A DNA stretch of 34,276 bases. It comes from an uncultured Bacteroidales bacterium (GTDB taxonomy: Bacteria > Bacteroidota > Bacteroidia > Bacteroidales > TTA-H9). The stretch is from the NCBI GenBank assembly GCA_937981455.1, contig CALJNV010000060.1, forward strand, positions 1 through 34,276, written 5' to 3'. Position numbers and translations under genes: made by a program. The notes below the pieces were generated by a model that saw only the letters and a list, made by a program, of their open reading frames with translations, did not search any database and had not been told where the DNA came from. Positions 21,433-30,584 of the stretch are shown here, piece after piece (the stretch's first letter is position 1; each line of letters opens with the position of its first letter).

Positions 21433-22023
21433 ATGAAAGACCTGAATAAAATATTGCAAATCAGGTACAACAATGTAAAGCCAGCTTCCGGCCGTTTGCT
21501 GGTTGCCGAACCATTTCTGGGCGATCCCTTTTTCAGCCGCTCTGTAGTTCTACTTATCGAACACAACGAAGAAGGTTCTTTTGGTTTGATAATGAATAAG
21601 GAAATTCCTGTTAAACCCGCTGAGGCCGCCCCGGCTTTAGCCAGGTTTGATGGTAAGGTCTTCATTGGGGGTCCGGTTCAGCCTCAAAGTATCTTTTATC
21701 TGCATACCCTGGGCCCTCGTCTTAACGGCAGCCATCATATCATGGGGCAACTTTATTGGGGTGGCGATGCAATGCAGCTCAATGAAATGATCAACAGAGG
21801 AGAGGTGAAGCCCCATGAAGTTAGGTTTTACCTTGGTTACAGTGGTTGGTCTTCAGGCCAACTTAACGATGAGTTGAAAAGAAATTCGTGGGTGGTAACT
21901 ACTGTATCCGATGATGTCTTGCTCAATACCTCTCCTCGTCATATGTGGAAATTTTTGTTGCAAAAAATGGGCGGCAAATACGCTTACTGGGTTAACTTCC
22001 CTTCCGATCCCTTGCTGAATTAG
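21433..22023 (+). CDS. YqgE/AlgH family protein
   Basis: GRLLVAEPFLGDPFFSRSVVLLIEHNEEGSFGLIMNK; FIGGPVQP; YLGYSGWSSGQL. Confidence 0.93.
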   Translation: MKDLNKILQIRYNNVKPASGRLLVAEPFLGDPFFSRSVVLLIEHNEEGSFGLIMNKEIPVKPAEAAPALARFDGKVFIGGPVQPQSIFYLHTLGPRLNGSHHIMGQLYWGGDAMQLNEMINRGEVKPHEVRFYLGYSGWSSGQLNDELKRNSWVVTTVSDDVLLNTSPRHMWKFLLQKMGGKYAYWVNFPSDPLLN

Positions 22024-22086
22024 TTAAATGATATTTTCTCCGCCGTTGGGGGCGCATTATTTTTTTCTTCGACTGAATCTTTCACC

Positions 22087-22701
22087 ATGCTTCTGAAATT
22101 ATACAACGAAAATCCAAACACTCGTCAGGTCCTGCGGGTGGTCGAGTGTCTCAAAGTAGGGGGTATCATTATTTACCCCACCGATACTGTATATGGCATG
22201 GGGGCCGATATATGTAATCCCAAAGCCCTCGAACGCATGGCGCGTGTCAGAGGAATTAAAATTGATAAAGCCAATTTCTCTTTAATTTGCCACGACCTAA
22301 GTCAGATTTCAGAATACACACGGCCCATTCCCAACTACGTATTCAAAACCATGAAACGCCTGCTGCCTGGTCCTTACACCTTTATTCTAAATGCCAATTC
22401 CAACGTACCCCGAATATTCCAGGGCAATAAAAAAACTATTGGTATACGTGTGCCCGACAATAATATCATCCGCACTATTGTTAGAGAATTAGGAAACCCT
22501 ATCGCTTCCACGTCTATACACGATGAAGATGAAATTATTGAATACACTACTGACCCTGAACTTATTTATGAAAAGTATGAGCATCTGGTTGATATAGTCA
22601 TTGATGGGGGCTATGGCGGCAATGAACCTTCCACTGTACTCGATTGCACTGGCGATGAAATTTTAGTAGTCAGGGAAGGCAAAGGACCTGTTGATTTTTA
22701 A
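22087..22701 (+). CDS. L-threonylcarbamoyladenylate synthase (Sua5/YciO/YrdC family)
   Basis: GGIIIYPTDTVYGMGADICN; KRLLPGPYTFIL; IGIRVPDN; STVLDCT. Confidence 0.92.
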   Translation: MLLKLYNENPNTRQVLRVVECLKVGGIIIYPTDTVYGMGADICNPKALERMARVRGIKIDKANFSLICHDLSQISEYTRPIPNYVFKTMKRLLPGPYTFILNANSNVPRIFQGNKKTIGIRVPDNNIIRTIVRELGNPIASTSIHDEDEIIEYTTDPELIYEKYEHLVDIVIDGGYGGNEPSTVLDCTGDEILVVREGKGPVDF

Positions 22702-22750
22702 TAGATTGTCAAAGGCTCATATATTTTTTTGAAATTTTTCTTTCCTTCCA

Positions 22751-22781
22751 TTTGCACTTCTCGGAAAAAGGCGTACCTTTG
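22751..22781 (+). promoter_or_regulatory. Bacteroidetes-type sigma promoter for tRNA-Lys
   Basis: TTTG (22751-22754), 19 nt, TACCTTTG (22774-22781), matching TTTG / TAnnTTTG. Confidence 0.7.
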
Positions 22782-22814
22782 CGCCCTCAAATTTCGTGAG
22801 CCTCATCACGAACC

Positions 22815-22890
22815 GACTACGTAGCTCAGCAGGTAGAGCACATCCCTTTTAAGGATGGGGTCCTGGGTTCGAATCCCAGCGTGGTCACCA
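22815..22890 (+). tRNA. tRNA-Lys(UUU), CCA encoded
   Basis: GACTACG/CGTGGTC acceptor, GCTC/GAGC D stem, CATCC-CTTTTAA-GGATG anticodon arm (TTT), CTGGG-TTCGAAT-CCCAG T arm, ACCA. Confidence 0.97.
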
Positions 22891-22901
22891 GCTTTCGAAA
22901 G

Positions 22902-22935
22902 CCGTCTCTGTGGATTCAGGGACGGCTGTTTATGT
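22902..22935 (+). terminator. Possible terminator after the tRNA
   Basis: GCCGTC...GACGGC hairpin followed by a short T-rich tail. Confidence 0.45.
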
Positions 22936-23272
22936 TAAGGGTTAAAAGTTGGCCTCCGAGTAGGTAAGTGAAACGCAGCCGTATCGAGACGGCCGTCGAA
23001 CAATGTATCTTCGGATGTTGAGTAAGGACGTCCGGACAAACGCATGAAAATAACCCATACAGCTTCCTATGGCCTGTATCGATGCACACTAATTTTCCTA
23101 AACTTTCGTCAAGTGATGCACTGAAATCGGGCGGCTGTCGAGCGATGCACCGAGCGAAATAAAGTTGAGCCAAAGGACATACCGTTACAACCCCTCTTCT
23201 CTTTTATCTTATTGACTTTCAATTCTCAAATTCTTCTTAAGAAAAATTTAACAAAAAAAATACTTTAAACTC

Positions 23273-23304
23273 TTGACAAGCGAAACTTTTTTTGAGTACT
23301 TTTG
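23273..23304 (+). promoter_or_regulatory. Bacteroidetes-type promoter for the UpxY-like gene
   Basis: TTGAC from 23273, TACTTTTG at 23297-23304, about 48 nt before the ATG at 23353. Confidence 0.6.
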
Positions 23305-23352
23305 TTACTCAAAACTGCAACAAGCACCAATTAGCCAAACCAACTTCTGCTG

Positions 23353-23877
23353 ATGGAACAAACGCTTAACTGGTACGCTGTTTACACTCGTTCGAAGCAC
23401 GAAAAGAAATCGGCGCAACTTCTTACCGAACAAGGTATTGAGGCCTATGTTCCACTTCGCAGGGTTATTCGCCAGTGGAGCGACAGACGTAAGTTGGTTT
23501 TGGAACCCGTTATTCGTGGCTATATTTTCGTACATGTAGATCGGTCGCACTACGAAAAAGTTCTCAGCACCGATGGCGTGGTTCGTTATGTCTGGTTCAA
23601 TGGAAAACCGGCAGTAATCCCCGAAAAGCAAATCAACACCCTGAAGGCCGTAGTGGGCAGCGACGTAGAAATCGAAAGTTTGCCTGAGATTTTAAAGCCT
23701 GGAGTTTTGGTTAGGGTTATTGCAGGACCGTTAGCCGGATTAGAAGGCGAATTGTTGCGAATAGCAGGAAAGCAAAAGGTAGTCGTGCGCTTGCACGCTT
23801 TGCAGCAAATGTTGGCAGTCACTCTATCACCAATTTTATTAGAGCCTGTCATACAATTTGCTTCTGTGCGTTCTTAA
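23353..23877 (+). CDS. UpxY-like / NusG-paralog transcription antiterminator
   Basis: WYAVYTRSKHEKKSAQLLTEQGIEAYVPL NGN domain, RGYIFVHV, KOW-like VRVIAGPLAGLEGEL; first gene of the polysaccharide locus. Confidence 0.92.
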   Translation: MEQTLNWYAVYTRSKHEKKSAQLLTEQGIEAYVPLRRVIRQWSDRRKLVLEPVIRGYIFVHVDRSHYEKVLSTDGVVRYVWFNGKPAVIPEKQINTLKAVVGSDVEIESLPEILKPGVLVRVIAGPLAGLEGELLRIAGKQKVVVRLHALQQMLAVTLSPILLEPVIQFASVRS

Positions 23878-24119
23878 AGCGTTTTTCGCCTACCGTTTTT
23901 TTCTTTTTTAGGCCCTGTCTTTTTTTAACGATGGGACTGAAGGGGCGAAGCTGTAAGCAAAGGTTATATTTTTAATTCTTAACCATCTGATATTTAATTA
24001 ATTTTTTTTCTCTGATTTAATAAACTCCGATTGTAATTCCATCATGAATTCAGGATCTGTTTATTTTGAGCTTTTATTGGAGTCATGGAGTGAATATCTT
24101 GCTAAATATTTTCATTCTG

Positions 24120-24506
24120 TTGCGAAACTTCCGGGATTTAGACATATGGAAATCTGCCATTGCGTTCACCACCCTCATCTACAAGCGAACGATAGATTTC
24201 CCGACGTATGAAAAGTACTCACTTGTCAATCAGATGCGAAGGGCAGCCACTTCTATTCCTTCTAATATTGCAGAAGGGGCTTCCAGAAAATCCGAAAAAG
24301 AGTTTGCTCGTTTCTTGGAGATAGCTATGGGTTCCTCGTTCGAACTCGAAACGCAGATCATTATAGCCACAGAATTAGAATATTTAACCCCCTCAGATGC
24401 TCAGGAAATTATAGTTCAACTTAACATTATACAAAAACAAATCAACACCCTGATCACCCGCCTCCGCCCACGCCCCAAGTACCCCCCACCAACCCCCAAA
24501 AGCTAA
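24120..24506 (+). CDS. Four-helix-bundle protein, 23S rRNA intervening-sequence (S23/IVP) family
   Basis: FRDLDIWKSA, LVNQMRRAATSIPSNIAEGASRKSEKEFARFLEIAMGSSFELETQ. TTG start at 24120 preferred over the TTG at 24066. C-terminus PPPTPKS lies in repeat DNA. Confidence 0.85.
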   Translation: MRNFRDLDIWKSAIAFTTLIYKRTIDFPTYEKYSLVNQMRRAATSIPSNIAEGASRKSEKEFARFLEIAMGSSFELETQIIIATELEYLTPSDAQEIIVQLNIIQKQINTLITRLRPRPKYPPPTPKS

Positions 24507-24579
24507 CCGCCAAAAGCCAATAGCCAACCGCCAACCGCCAATAGCCAACCGCCAATAGCCAATAGCCAACCCCCAACCC
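24489..24579. repeat. 7-bp degenerate tandem repeat array B, 13 units, same family as array A
   Basis: Read directly: CCAACCC, CCAAAAG, CTAACCG, CCAAAAG, CCAATAG, CCAACCG x2, CCAATAG, CCAACCG, CCAATAG x2, CCAACCC x2. Confidence 0.97.
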
Positions 24580-24581
24580 CC

Positions 24582-25112
24582 TTGATCGACAGCCTCATCA
24601 CCAGCAAAACCCGAATAAAGCTCCTTCTAAAATTTTTTCTCAATACCTCTGCCACGGCTTATCTGCGCAACCTTGAGGAAGAATTTGGAGAATCCACCAA
24701 TGCCATACGGGTAGAGTTAAATCGTTTCGAAGACGCAGGGCTTCTCACATCCGAGAATGTTGCCAATAAAAAAGTATATCGTGCCAACACAGCACACCCT
24801 CTTTTCCCCGAGTTAAACAATATAGTAAGGAAGTATTTAGGAATTGATAAAATTGTGGAGGAAGTCATTGGCAAGTTAGGCGATGTGCAGGCCGTTTATC
24901 TCGTTGGACGCATGGCGCGTGGAATAAATGCCGATACCATTCAGTTATTGATTATTTCAGACAATATCGATCTTCAGTACCTCGACAAACTAGTCAACAA
25001 GGCAAGCACCCTTATCGGCCGAAAGATAAGTTATGTCATCACCCCCCCTCAAACCGCTCAATCCATTCTCGAGGAACTCGACCACAAACTAATACTATTC
25101 TCTAACGACTAA
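24582..25112 (+). CDS. wHTH regulator with a C-terminal nucleotidyltransferase-like (MNT-fold) domain
   Basis: LITSKTRIKLLLKFFLN...FGESTNAIRVELNRFEDAGLL HTH, then VYLVGRMARGINADTIQLLIISDNID resembling a degenerate GSxARG...D-x-D motif. TTG start 2 nt after array B. Confidence 0.7.
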   Translation: MIDSLITSKTRIKLLLKFFLNTSATAYLRNLEEEFGESTNAIRVELNRFEDAGLLTSENVANKKVYRANTAHPLFPELNNIVRKYLGIDKIVEEVIGKLGDVQAVYLVGRMARGINADTIQLLIISDNIDLQYLDKLVNKASTLIGRKISYVITPPQTAQSILEELDHKLILFSND

Positions 25113-25123
25113 TACCTTTCCCG

Positions 25124-25158
25124 CCAATCGCCAAAAGCCAATAGCCAACCGCTAACAC
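25124..25158. repeat. 7-bp degenerate tandem repeat array C, 5 units, same family as A and B
   Basis: CCAATCG CCAAAAG CCAATAG CCAACCG CTAACAC, then CC-ATG. Confidence 0.93.
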
Positions 25159-25160
25159 CC

Positions 25161-26096
25161 ATGCAACAATATCTCGTCACCGGAGGAGCCGGCTTCATCG
25201 GTTCCAACATCGTCAAAGAACTTCTCAATCGAGGTGAGCAAGTTCGTGTTCTCGACAACTTTGCCACCGGCAAGCGTGAAAACCTCTTGCCTTTCAATGG
25301 AAATCCTAATTTAGAGGTTATTGAAGGAGATTTACGGTCCTTTCATATCGTTCGCGATGCCGTTCGAGGCTGCGATTATGTCTTACATCAAGGCGCTTTA
25401 CCCAGTGTACCTCGTAGCATTAAGGACCCCATCACTTCCAATGAAGTAAACATTAATGGAACACTCCACATTTTAGAAGCAGCTCGCGAGTTTGGTGTCA
25501 AACGTGTCGTTTTTGCATCCTCATCCTCTGTATATGGCAATTCCGAGACCCTTCCCAAGGTAGAGACTATGCCCGTAGCGCCCCTCTCGCCTTATGCCCT
25601 CACCAAGTATGCCGGAGAGCGCTATTGCCAGGTGTTTTATACCCTATATGGTGTGGAGACAGTAGCGTTGAGGTATTTCAACGTATTTGGTCCCAATCAA
25701 GATCCAACGTCGCAGTACAGTGCAGTGATACCAAAATTTATCAAGATGATGAAGGAAGGACGATCACCAGTGATTTATGGCGATGGCACTCAAAGTCGCG
25801 ATTTTACGTATGTAACCAACAATGTTGAGGCCAATCTATTGGCATGCACAACACCAGGGATAGCAGGTGAGGTTTTCAACATTGCCTGCGGCGAACGCTA
25901 TACGCTTCTCGATTTAGTTGATACCATCAACCAGATCCTCGGCACACATATTGAGCCTATTTTCCAGCCTTCGCGGCCCGGCGATGTGAAACACTCACTG
26001 GCAGCCATCGAAAAAGCCAAGGACAGATTAGGATTTCAGGTGAAAGTGAGATTTGAAGAGGGGTTGAGAGAATTGGTTTCCAATTTATTACAATAA
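25161..26096 (+). CDS. NAD-dependent UDP-hexose epimerase (WbpP/VipB-like)
   Basis: [44 protein letters not shown]. Confidence 0.88.
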   Translation: MQQYLVTGGAGFIGSNIVKELLNRGEQVRVLDNFATGKRENLLPFNGNPNLEVIEGDLRSFHIVRDAVRGCDYVLHQGALPSVPRSIKDPITSNEVNINGTLHILEAAREFGVKRVVFASSSSVYGNSETLPKVETMPVAPLSPYALTKYAGERYCQVFYTLYGVETVALRYFNVFGPNQDPTSQYSAVIPKFIKMMKEGRSPVIYGDGTQSRDFTYVTNNVEANLLACTTPGIAGEVFNIACGERYTLLDLVDTINQILGTHIEPIFQPSRPGDVKHSLAAIEKAKDRLGFQVKVRFEEGLRELVSNLLQ

Positions 26097-26110
26097 AATT
26101 TAAGTTATTA

Positions 26111-27154
26111 ATGAAGATTGCACTTATTACTGGCATTACGGGTCAGGATGGTAGCTATTTAACAGAGTTACTTCTTGAAAAAGGATATACAGTTCATGGC
26201 GTCATAAGGCGCAGCAGTTCATTTAATACCTTTAGGATTGATCATTTATTCAACAATCCCGAGATAATAAACAAACGGTTGTTCCTGCATTATGGTGATT
26301 TAACCGATTCTAGCAACTTGAATCGTCTGATAGAAAAAACGCACCCCGACGAAATTTATAATTTAGGCGCACAAAGTCACGTAAAGGTAAGTTTCGAGGT
26401 CCCAGAGTATACTGCAGAGGTGGATGGAATAGGGACATTACGTTTTTTGGATGCAATTAAAGAAACGGGTATAAATACGCGTTTCTATCAAGCTTCTACC
26501 TCTGAATTATATGGTAAAGTGCAAGAAATTCCGCAAAACGAAAAAACCCCATTTTATCCAAGAAGTCCTTATGCAGCGGCAAAATTATATGCCTATTGGA
26601 TAGTTGTAAATTATCGAGAAGCTTATAATTTGTTTGCTGTTAATGGTATACTCTTCAACCATGAGAGTGAGCGGAGGGGAAAGACATTTGTTACCCGAAA
26701 AATCAGTGTTGCCGTTGCAAATATTATGACGGGCCATCAAGACATGTTATGGTTGGGTAACCTCGATGCCAAGCGGGATTGGGGATATGCTCCCGAGTAT
26801 GTTGAAGGAATGTGGCGAATGTTACAGGTTGATGAACCCGATGATTATGTCTTAGCCACAAATGAGACACATACAGTTCGTGAATTTGTAGAAGAAGCTT
26901 TCCGGGTTTTAGGAGAAGAAATTTATTGGAAAGGGCAGGGTGAAAATGAAAGAGGTTACCTTAAGTCTAGTGGAAAAGCCATTGTGGGTATCGACCCTCA
27001 TTACTATCGTCCAACCGAGGTAGATTTGTTGCTAGGCGACTACTCTAAAGCCAAAAAAAAACTAGGCTGGGAACCTAAAACAACTTTCAAAGAGCTTGTC
27101 AGAATTATGGTGGAAGCAGATTATAAAAAACGATTAGCAGCGTCCCAAAAGTAA
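26111..27154 (+). CDS. gmd: GDP-mannose 4,6-dehydratase
   Basis: [65 protein letters not shown]. Confidence 0.97.
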   Translation: MKIALITGITGQDGSYLTELLLEKGYTVHGVIRRSSSFNTFRIDHLFNNPEIINKRLFLHYGDLTDSSNLNRLIEKTHPDEIYNLGAQSHVKVSFEVPEYTAEVDGIGTLRFLDAIKETGINTRFYQASTSELYGKVQEIPQNEKTPFYPRSPYAAAKLYAYWIVVNYREAYNLFAVNGILFNHESERRGKTFVTRKISVAVANIMTGHQDMLWLGNLDAKRDWGYAPEYVEGMWRMLQVDEPDDYVLATNETHTVREFVEEAFRVLGEEIYWKGQGENERGYLKSSGKAIVGIDPHYYRPTEVDLLLGDYSKAKKKLGWEPKTTFKELVRIMVEADYKKRLAASQK

Positions 27155-27215
27155 AGGCTGTTTCTTCGATTTATTGCATCGACGTAAGTTTTAATCAGTA
27201 TTAAATAAATTCTCT

Positions 27216-28142
27216 GTGAAAAATTCAAAAATATATATTGCCGGTCATACAGGTTTAGTTGGTTCAGCTGTACTTGAAACCTTAGTCAATAATGGGTACA
27301 GTAATCTCTTAACCATTTCTTCAAAGCAATTAGACCTTCGCAAGCAAAGTGCGGTTGACGATTTTATCGCCCGCGAAAAACCTGATGGGGTGATAATTTG
27401 TGCGGCTCGAGTAGGTGGGATATTAGCAAACAATACCTATCCATGGGAGTTTATCTATGACAATTTAATGATTGAAACCAACCTCATCAATGCTGCTCAT
27501 AACAATGGAGTTCAAAACCTTATATTTTTAGGAAGTTCATGCATTTATCCTAAACTGGCCCCCCAGCCCTTGAAAGAAGATTATTTACTCACGGGTCCAT
27601 TAGAACCTACCAACGAATGGTATGCCATTGCTAAAATTGCAGGCATTAAATTATGTCAAGCGTTGAATAGAGAATATGGTAGAAATTATATATCTCTCAT
27701 GCCAACCAATTTATACGGCCCTAGAGATAATTTCGACCTTCAAACTTCCCATGTATTACCCGCACTGATTCGTAAATTTCATGAAGCCAAAAATAATAAT
27801 CATGCTCCAGTAACGCTTTGGGGAAGTGGTAATCCAAGACGCGAATTTTTATATGTTTCCGATTTGGCTGAAGCTATTCGCTTTATTTTAGAATATCCTG
27901 GTAAACTTCCTTCAGATTTAATAAATGTAGGTTGTGGTAATGACATCTCTATCAAAGAACTTGCATTATTAGTTCAGGAAATCGTTGGACACAAAGGTGA
28001 TATATTTTGGGATGCTTCCAAGCCTGATGGTACTCCGCGTAAATTATTAGATATTGGTTTGATTCAATCTTTAGGCTGGAAGCACGTCGTAAACCTACGC
28101 GAGGGAATTGAAAAAACTTATGATTGGTTCAAATTACTTTAG
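27216..28142 (+). CDS. fcl: GDP-L-fucose synthase
   Basis: YIAGHTGLVGSAV, AARVGGILANNTYPWEFIYDNLMIETNLI, GSSCIYPKLAPQPLKE. Confidence 0.97.
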   Translation: MKNSKIYIAGHTGLVGSAVLETLVNNGYSNLLTISSKQLDLRKQSAVDDFIAREKPDGVIICAARVGGILANNTYPWEFIYDNLMIETNLINAAHNNGVQNLIFLGSSCIYPKLAPQPLKEDYLLTGPLEPTNEWYAIAKIAGIKLCQALNREYGRNYISLMPTNLYGPRDNFDLQTSHVLPALIRKFHEAKNNNHAPVTLWGSGNPRREFLYVSDLAEAIRFILEYPGKLPSDLINVGCGNDISIKELALLVQEIVGHKGDIFWDASKPDGTPRKLLDIGLIQSLGWKHVVNLREGIEKTYDWFKLL

Positions 28143-28210
28143 TTGGCCAATCGGAAATTTGCAGATCTCACCTCCTATACAAACCCTAGAAATGGTAGTT
28201 TAGACTGAGT

Positions 28211-28493
28211 ATATCTGCTGCGCGAAGGACTTCCACCCGATAGGGTCATCAAAACAGGTAGTCCTATGTATGAGGAACTGCATCATTATATGCCAAAGAT
28301 CATGGCCTCCGATGTTCTGACACGTCTTGGCCTCGAAAAAGAAAAATATTTCGTCGTCTCTGCCCACCGCGAGGAAAACATTAACAGCGAGAAAAATTTC
28401 AAGGGATTAATTGATTCACTGAATCTCATCGCCGAAAAATACGGTTATCCCATCATCGTTTCAACACATCCCCGCACTCGGAAAAAAGTGGAC
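28211..28493 (+). pseudogene. Internal capG fragment (UDP-GlcNAc 2-epimerase-type), truncated at both ends
   Basis: Near-identical to 32788..33070 (LLREGLPPDRVIKTGSPMYE...HYMPKIMASD...ISTHPRTRKK); the sequence diverges sharply on both sides. Confidence 0.92.
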
Positions 28494-28532
28494 CTGACCA
28501 ATCCGTTCAAATTTACACAATCCGCTTCATTT

Positions 28533-28553
28533 GTACTGAACCTGTCGAAGTAC
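28533..28553. repeat. Short imperfect palindrome, REP-like
   Basis: GTACTGAACCTGTCGAAGTAC, 5-bp terminal stem with a TCGAC-type core. Confidence 0.4.
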
Positions 28554-28875
28554 CCGGCATCAATGAATAGCAACATAGATAATACAGTTCAAGCAGATAC
28601 CCAAAAATAAAAATCTATGTAAATTCGCCCAATCTGCGTCCTCTGTACTGAGCAAATCCGATTGTATCTGCGATCCAATAATCAACAGCGCACTTATAAC
28701 ACAATTCAGACAATATCATCAACATTATGTTGTTACCTTCAGGTCTGGTTATCGCTTTATTCATCCAAAGGTGAAAACACGATCACCCCGAGAATCTGTT
28801 TCAATTAAAAGATTAATTCACCCCTTTATGCGTAACATAAATTGCATAATTTAGATTTTAAAAAAGATACAACGA

Positions 28876-29922
28876 ATGGAAATACCTAAAGGAAGTAAAT
28901 TATTAATTACTGGAGGTACAGGCTCTTTCGGCAATGCAGTATTAAACCGTTTTATGAATGACGATCGGTTTGATGAGATCCGTATTTTTTCAAGAGACGA
29001 AAAGAAACAGGACGACATGCGCAGGCGTCTTAACAACCCAAAAATAAAGTTTTACATAGGCGATGTAAGAAATCAGAGTGCAGTGGATATGGTTGTAAAA
29101 GGAGTGGATTATATTTTTCATGCTGCCGCACTCAAACAAGTGCCTTCCTGTGAGTTTTTTCCTATAGAAGCAGTAAAAACCAACATACTTGGAACGGACA
29201 ATGTGCTGAGTGCCGCCGAACGTTACCACGTCAAACGTGCAGTAGTGTTGAGCACCGACAAAGCGGCTTATCCCATCAACGCCATGGGTATGTCGAAAGC
29301 TCTGATGGAAAAGGTGATGATTGCCCGCTCCAGAAACCTTGAGGATAACGGAACGGTGTTTTGTGGAACGCGATATGGCAATGTGATGGCTTCTCGCGGA
29401 TCGGTCATCCCCTTGTTTGTTGATCAGATTAAAACAGGCAAACCATTGACCATCACCGACCCGAATATGACCCGCTTCATGATGACCCTGGAGGATGCAG
29501 TCGATCTTGTGCTTTATGCCTTCGAACATGGGCAAAATGGAGATATTTTCGTACAGAAAGCCCCGGCAGCCACAGTGGAAACTTTGGCTAAAGCTTTACT
29601 TGAGCTCTATCAGGCTGACAATCCGATACGCATCATCGGCACACGACACGGCGAGAAACTTTATGAGACACTTGTAAACCGCGAGGACATGGTCAAAGCC
29701 CAGGATATGGGAGATTATTACCGCATACCGGCCGACACCCGAAACCTTAATTATGAATTATACTTTAGCCAAGGCGTGCAAGATGTTTCAAAATATGATG
29801 AATACCACTCGCACAATACACAACAACTTGATTTAGAGGGAATGAAAAACTTACTGCTGAAACTGCCAATGATCCGCCGCGATATCCTCGGCGATATGGA
29901 AGCAATTCAATACCCGGACTGA
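28876..29922 (+). CDS. capE: CapE/WbjB/FnlA-type UDP-GlcNAc 4,6-dehydratase/5-epimerase
   Basis: LLITGGTGSFGNAVL, IFSRDEKKQDDMRRRL, HAAALKQVPSCEFFPIEAVKTNILGTDNV, STDKAAYPINAMGMSKALMEK. Confidence 0.92.
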   Translation: MEIPKGSKLLITGGTGSFGNAVLNRFMNDDRFDEIRIFSRDEKKQDDMRRRLNNPKIKFYIGDVRNQSAVDMVVKGVDYIFHAAALKQVPSCEFFPIEAVKTNILGTDNVLSAAERYHVKRAVVLSTDKAAYPINAMGMSKALMEKVMIARSRNLEDNGTVFCGTRYGNVMASRGSVIPLFVDQIKTGKPLTITDPNMTRFMMTLEDAVDLVLYAFEHGQNGDIFVQKAPAATVETLAKALLELYQADNPIRIIGTRHGEKLYETLVNREDMVKAQDMGDYYRIPADTRNLNYELYFSQGVQDVSKYDEYHSHNTQQLDLEGMKNLLLKLPMIRRDILGDMEAIQYPD

Positions 29923-29938
29923 TTTTATACTACACAAA

Positions 29939-29965
29939 GTTTCTCAGCTTTAAATACTGAGAAAC
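29939..29965. promoter_or_regulatory. Perfect 9-bp hairpin between capE and the next gene
   Basis: GTTTCTCAG-CTTTAAATA-CTGAGAAAC; no U-tract follows. Confidence 0.55.
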
Positions 29966-30020
29966 ACAGTGAAGCCTCAAGAATTCAGCAACATTTCAAT
30001 AAAAAGCTTCATAATAAATT

Positions 30021-30054
30021 GTGTAACACTTAGCACGACACTGTGAAACAAACA
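30021..30054 (+). repeat. Interspersed element copy 1 (G(T/A)GTAACACTT...ACACTGTGAAAC(C)AAACA)
   Basis: Similar to 31178..31210 inside capF; shared exact block ACACTGTGAAAC. Confidence 0.75.
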
Positions 30055-30058
30055 CACC

Positions 30059-30484
30059 GTGCAACTTATCAAAGGCAACATTCATAGAGATCAACGTGGA
30101 ATTGTAAGATTCGTAAACGATTTTCATTTTGAAAATGTAAAGCGCTTCTACACCATCACCCACCCTGACATCGACACCATCCGTGCCTGGCAGGGGCATA
30201 AACGGGAAACCAAATACTTCTTCGTCTCTAAAGGCAGCTTCGTCATCAACTGTATAGCTGTTGACAATTGGGATTCACCTGCTAAAGACCTCAAAATCAA
30301 TACCTATACCCTCATTGACACCCAAAGCGAAATCCTCATCATCCCTCCCGGCCATGTCAACGGCTTCAAAGCCTTAGAACCCGACTCAACAATGATCGTG
30401 TTTTCGGATATGTTGTTGGAAGACTCTAAAATGGATGATTACCGATTTCCTGTCGACTATTGGGAAATGAAAATTTCTCGCTGA
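30059..30484 (+). CDS. Cupin/WxcM-like sugar-modification protein (dTDP-sugar isomerase/epimerase-like)
   Basis: HRDQRGIVRFVNDF, RFYTITHPDIDTIRAWQGHKRETKYFFVSKGSFVI, IPPGHVNGFKAL; GTG start. Confidence 0.75.
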   Translation: MQLIKGNIHRDQRGIVRFVNDFHFENVKRFYTITHPDIDTIRAWQGHKRETKYFFVSKGSFVINCIAVDNWDSPAKDLKINTYTLIDTQSEILIIPPGHVNGFKALEPDSTMIVFSDMLLEDSKMDDYRFPVDYWEMKISR

Positions 30485-30530
30485 TCACCGCAGATCAAAA
30501 TGCAAATCATCACTAATATGCGGAAAAATA

Positions 30531-30570
30531 AATCAGCGCAAATCAGCGAGAAAACCAGCGCCCATCTGAG
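30531..30570. repeat. Short ~10-bp repeat, 2-3 units (AATCAGCGCA AATCAGCGAG AAAACCAGCG)
   Basis: Read directly in the gap between the cupin gene and capF. Confidence 0.65.
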
Positions 30571-30584
30571 AGAAACAATAAAAT

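Noticed and set aside
22916-23173. 85-aa minus-strand ORF between tRNA-Lys and upxY
   Set aside because: No motif or family resemblance; overlaps the post-tRNA hairpin.
28266-28610. Functional CDS (114-aa ORF)
   Set aside because: It is an internal fragment of capG lacking the N- and C-terminal parts, and its tail is unrelated sequence.
28990-29535. 181-aa minus-strand ORF
   Set aside because: Antisense to capE with no motif; shadow ORF.
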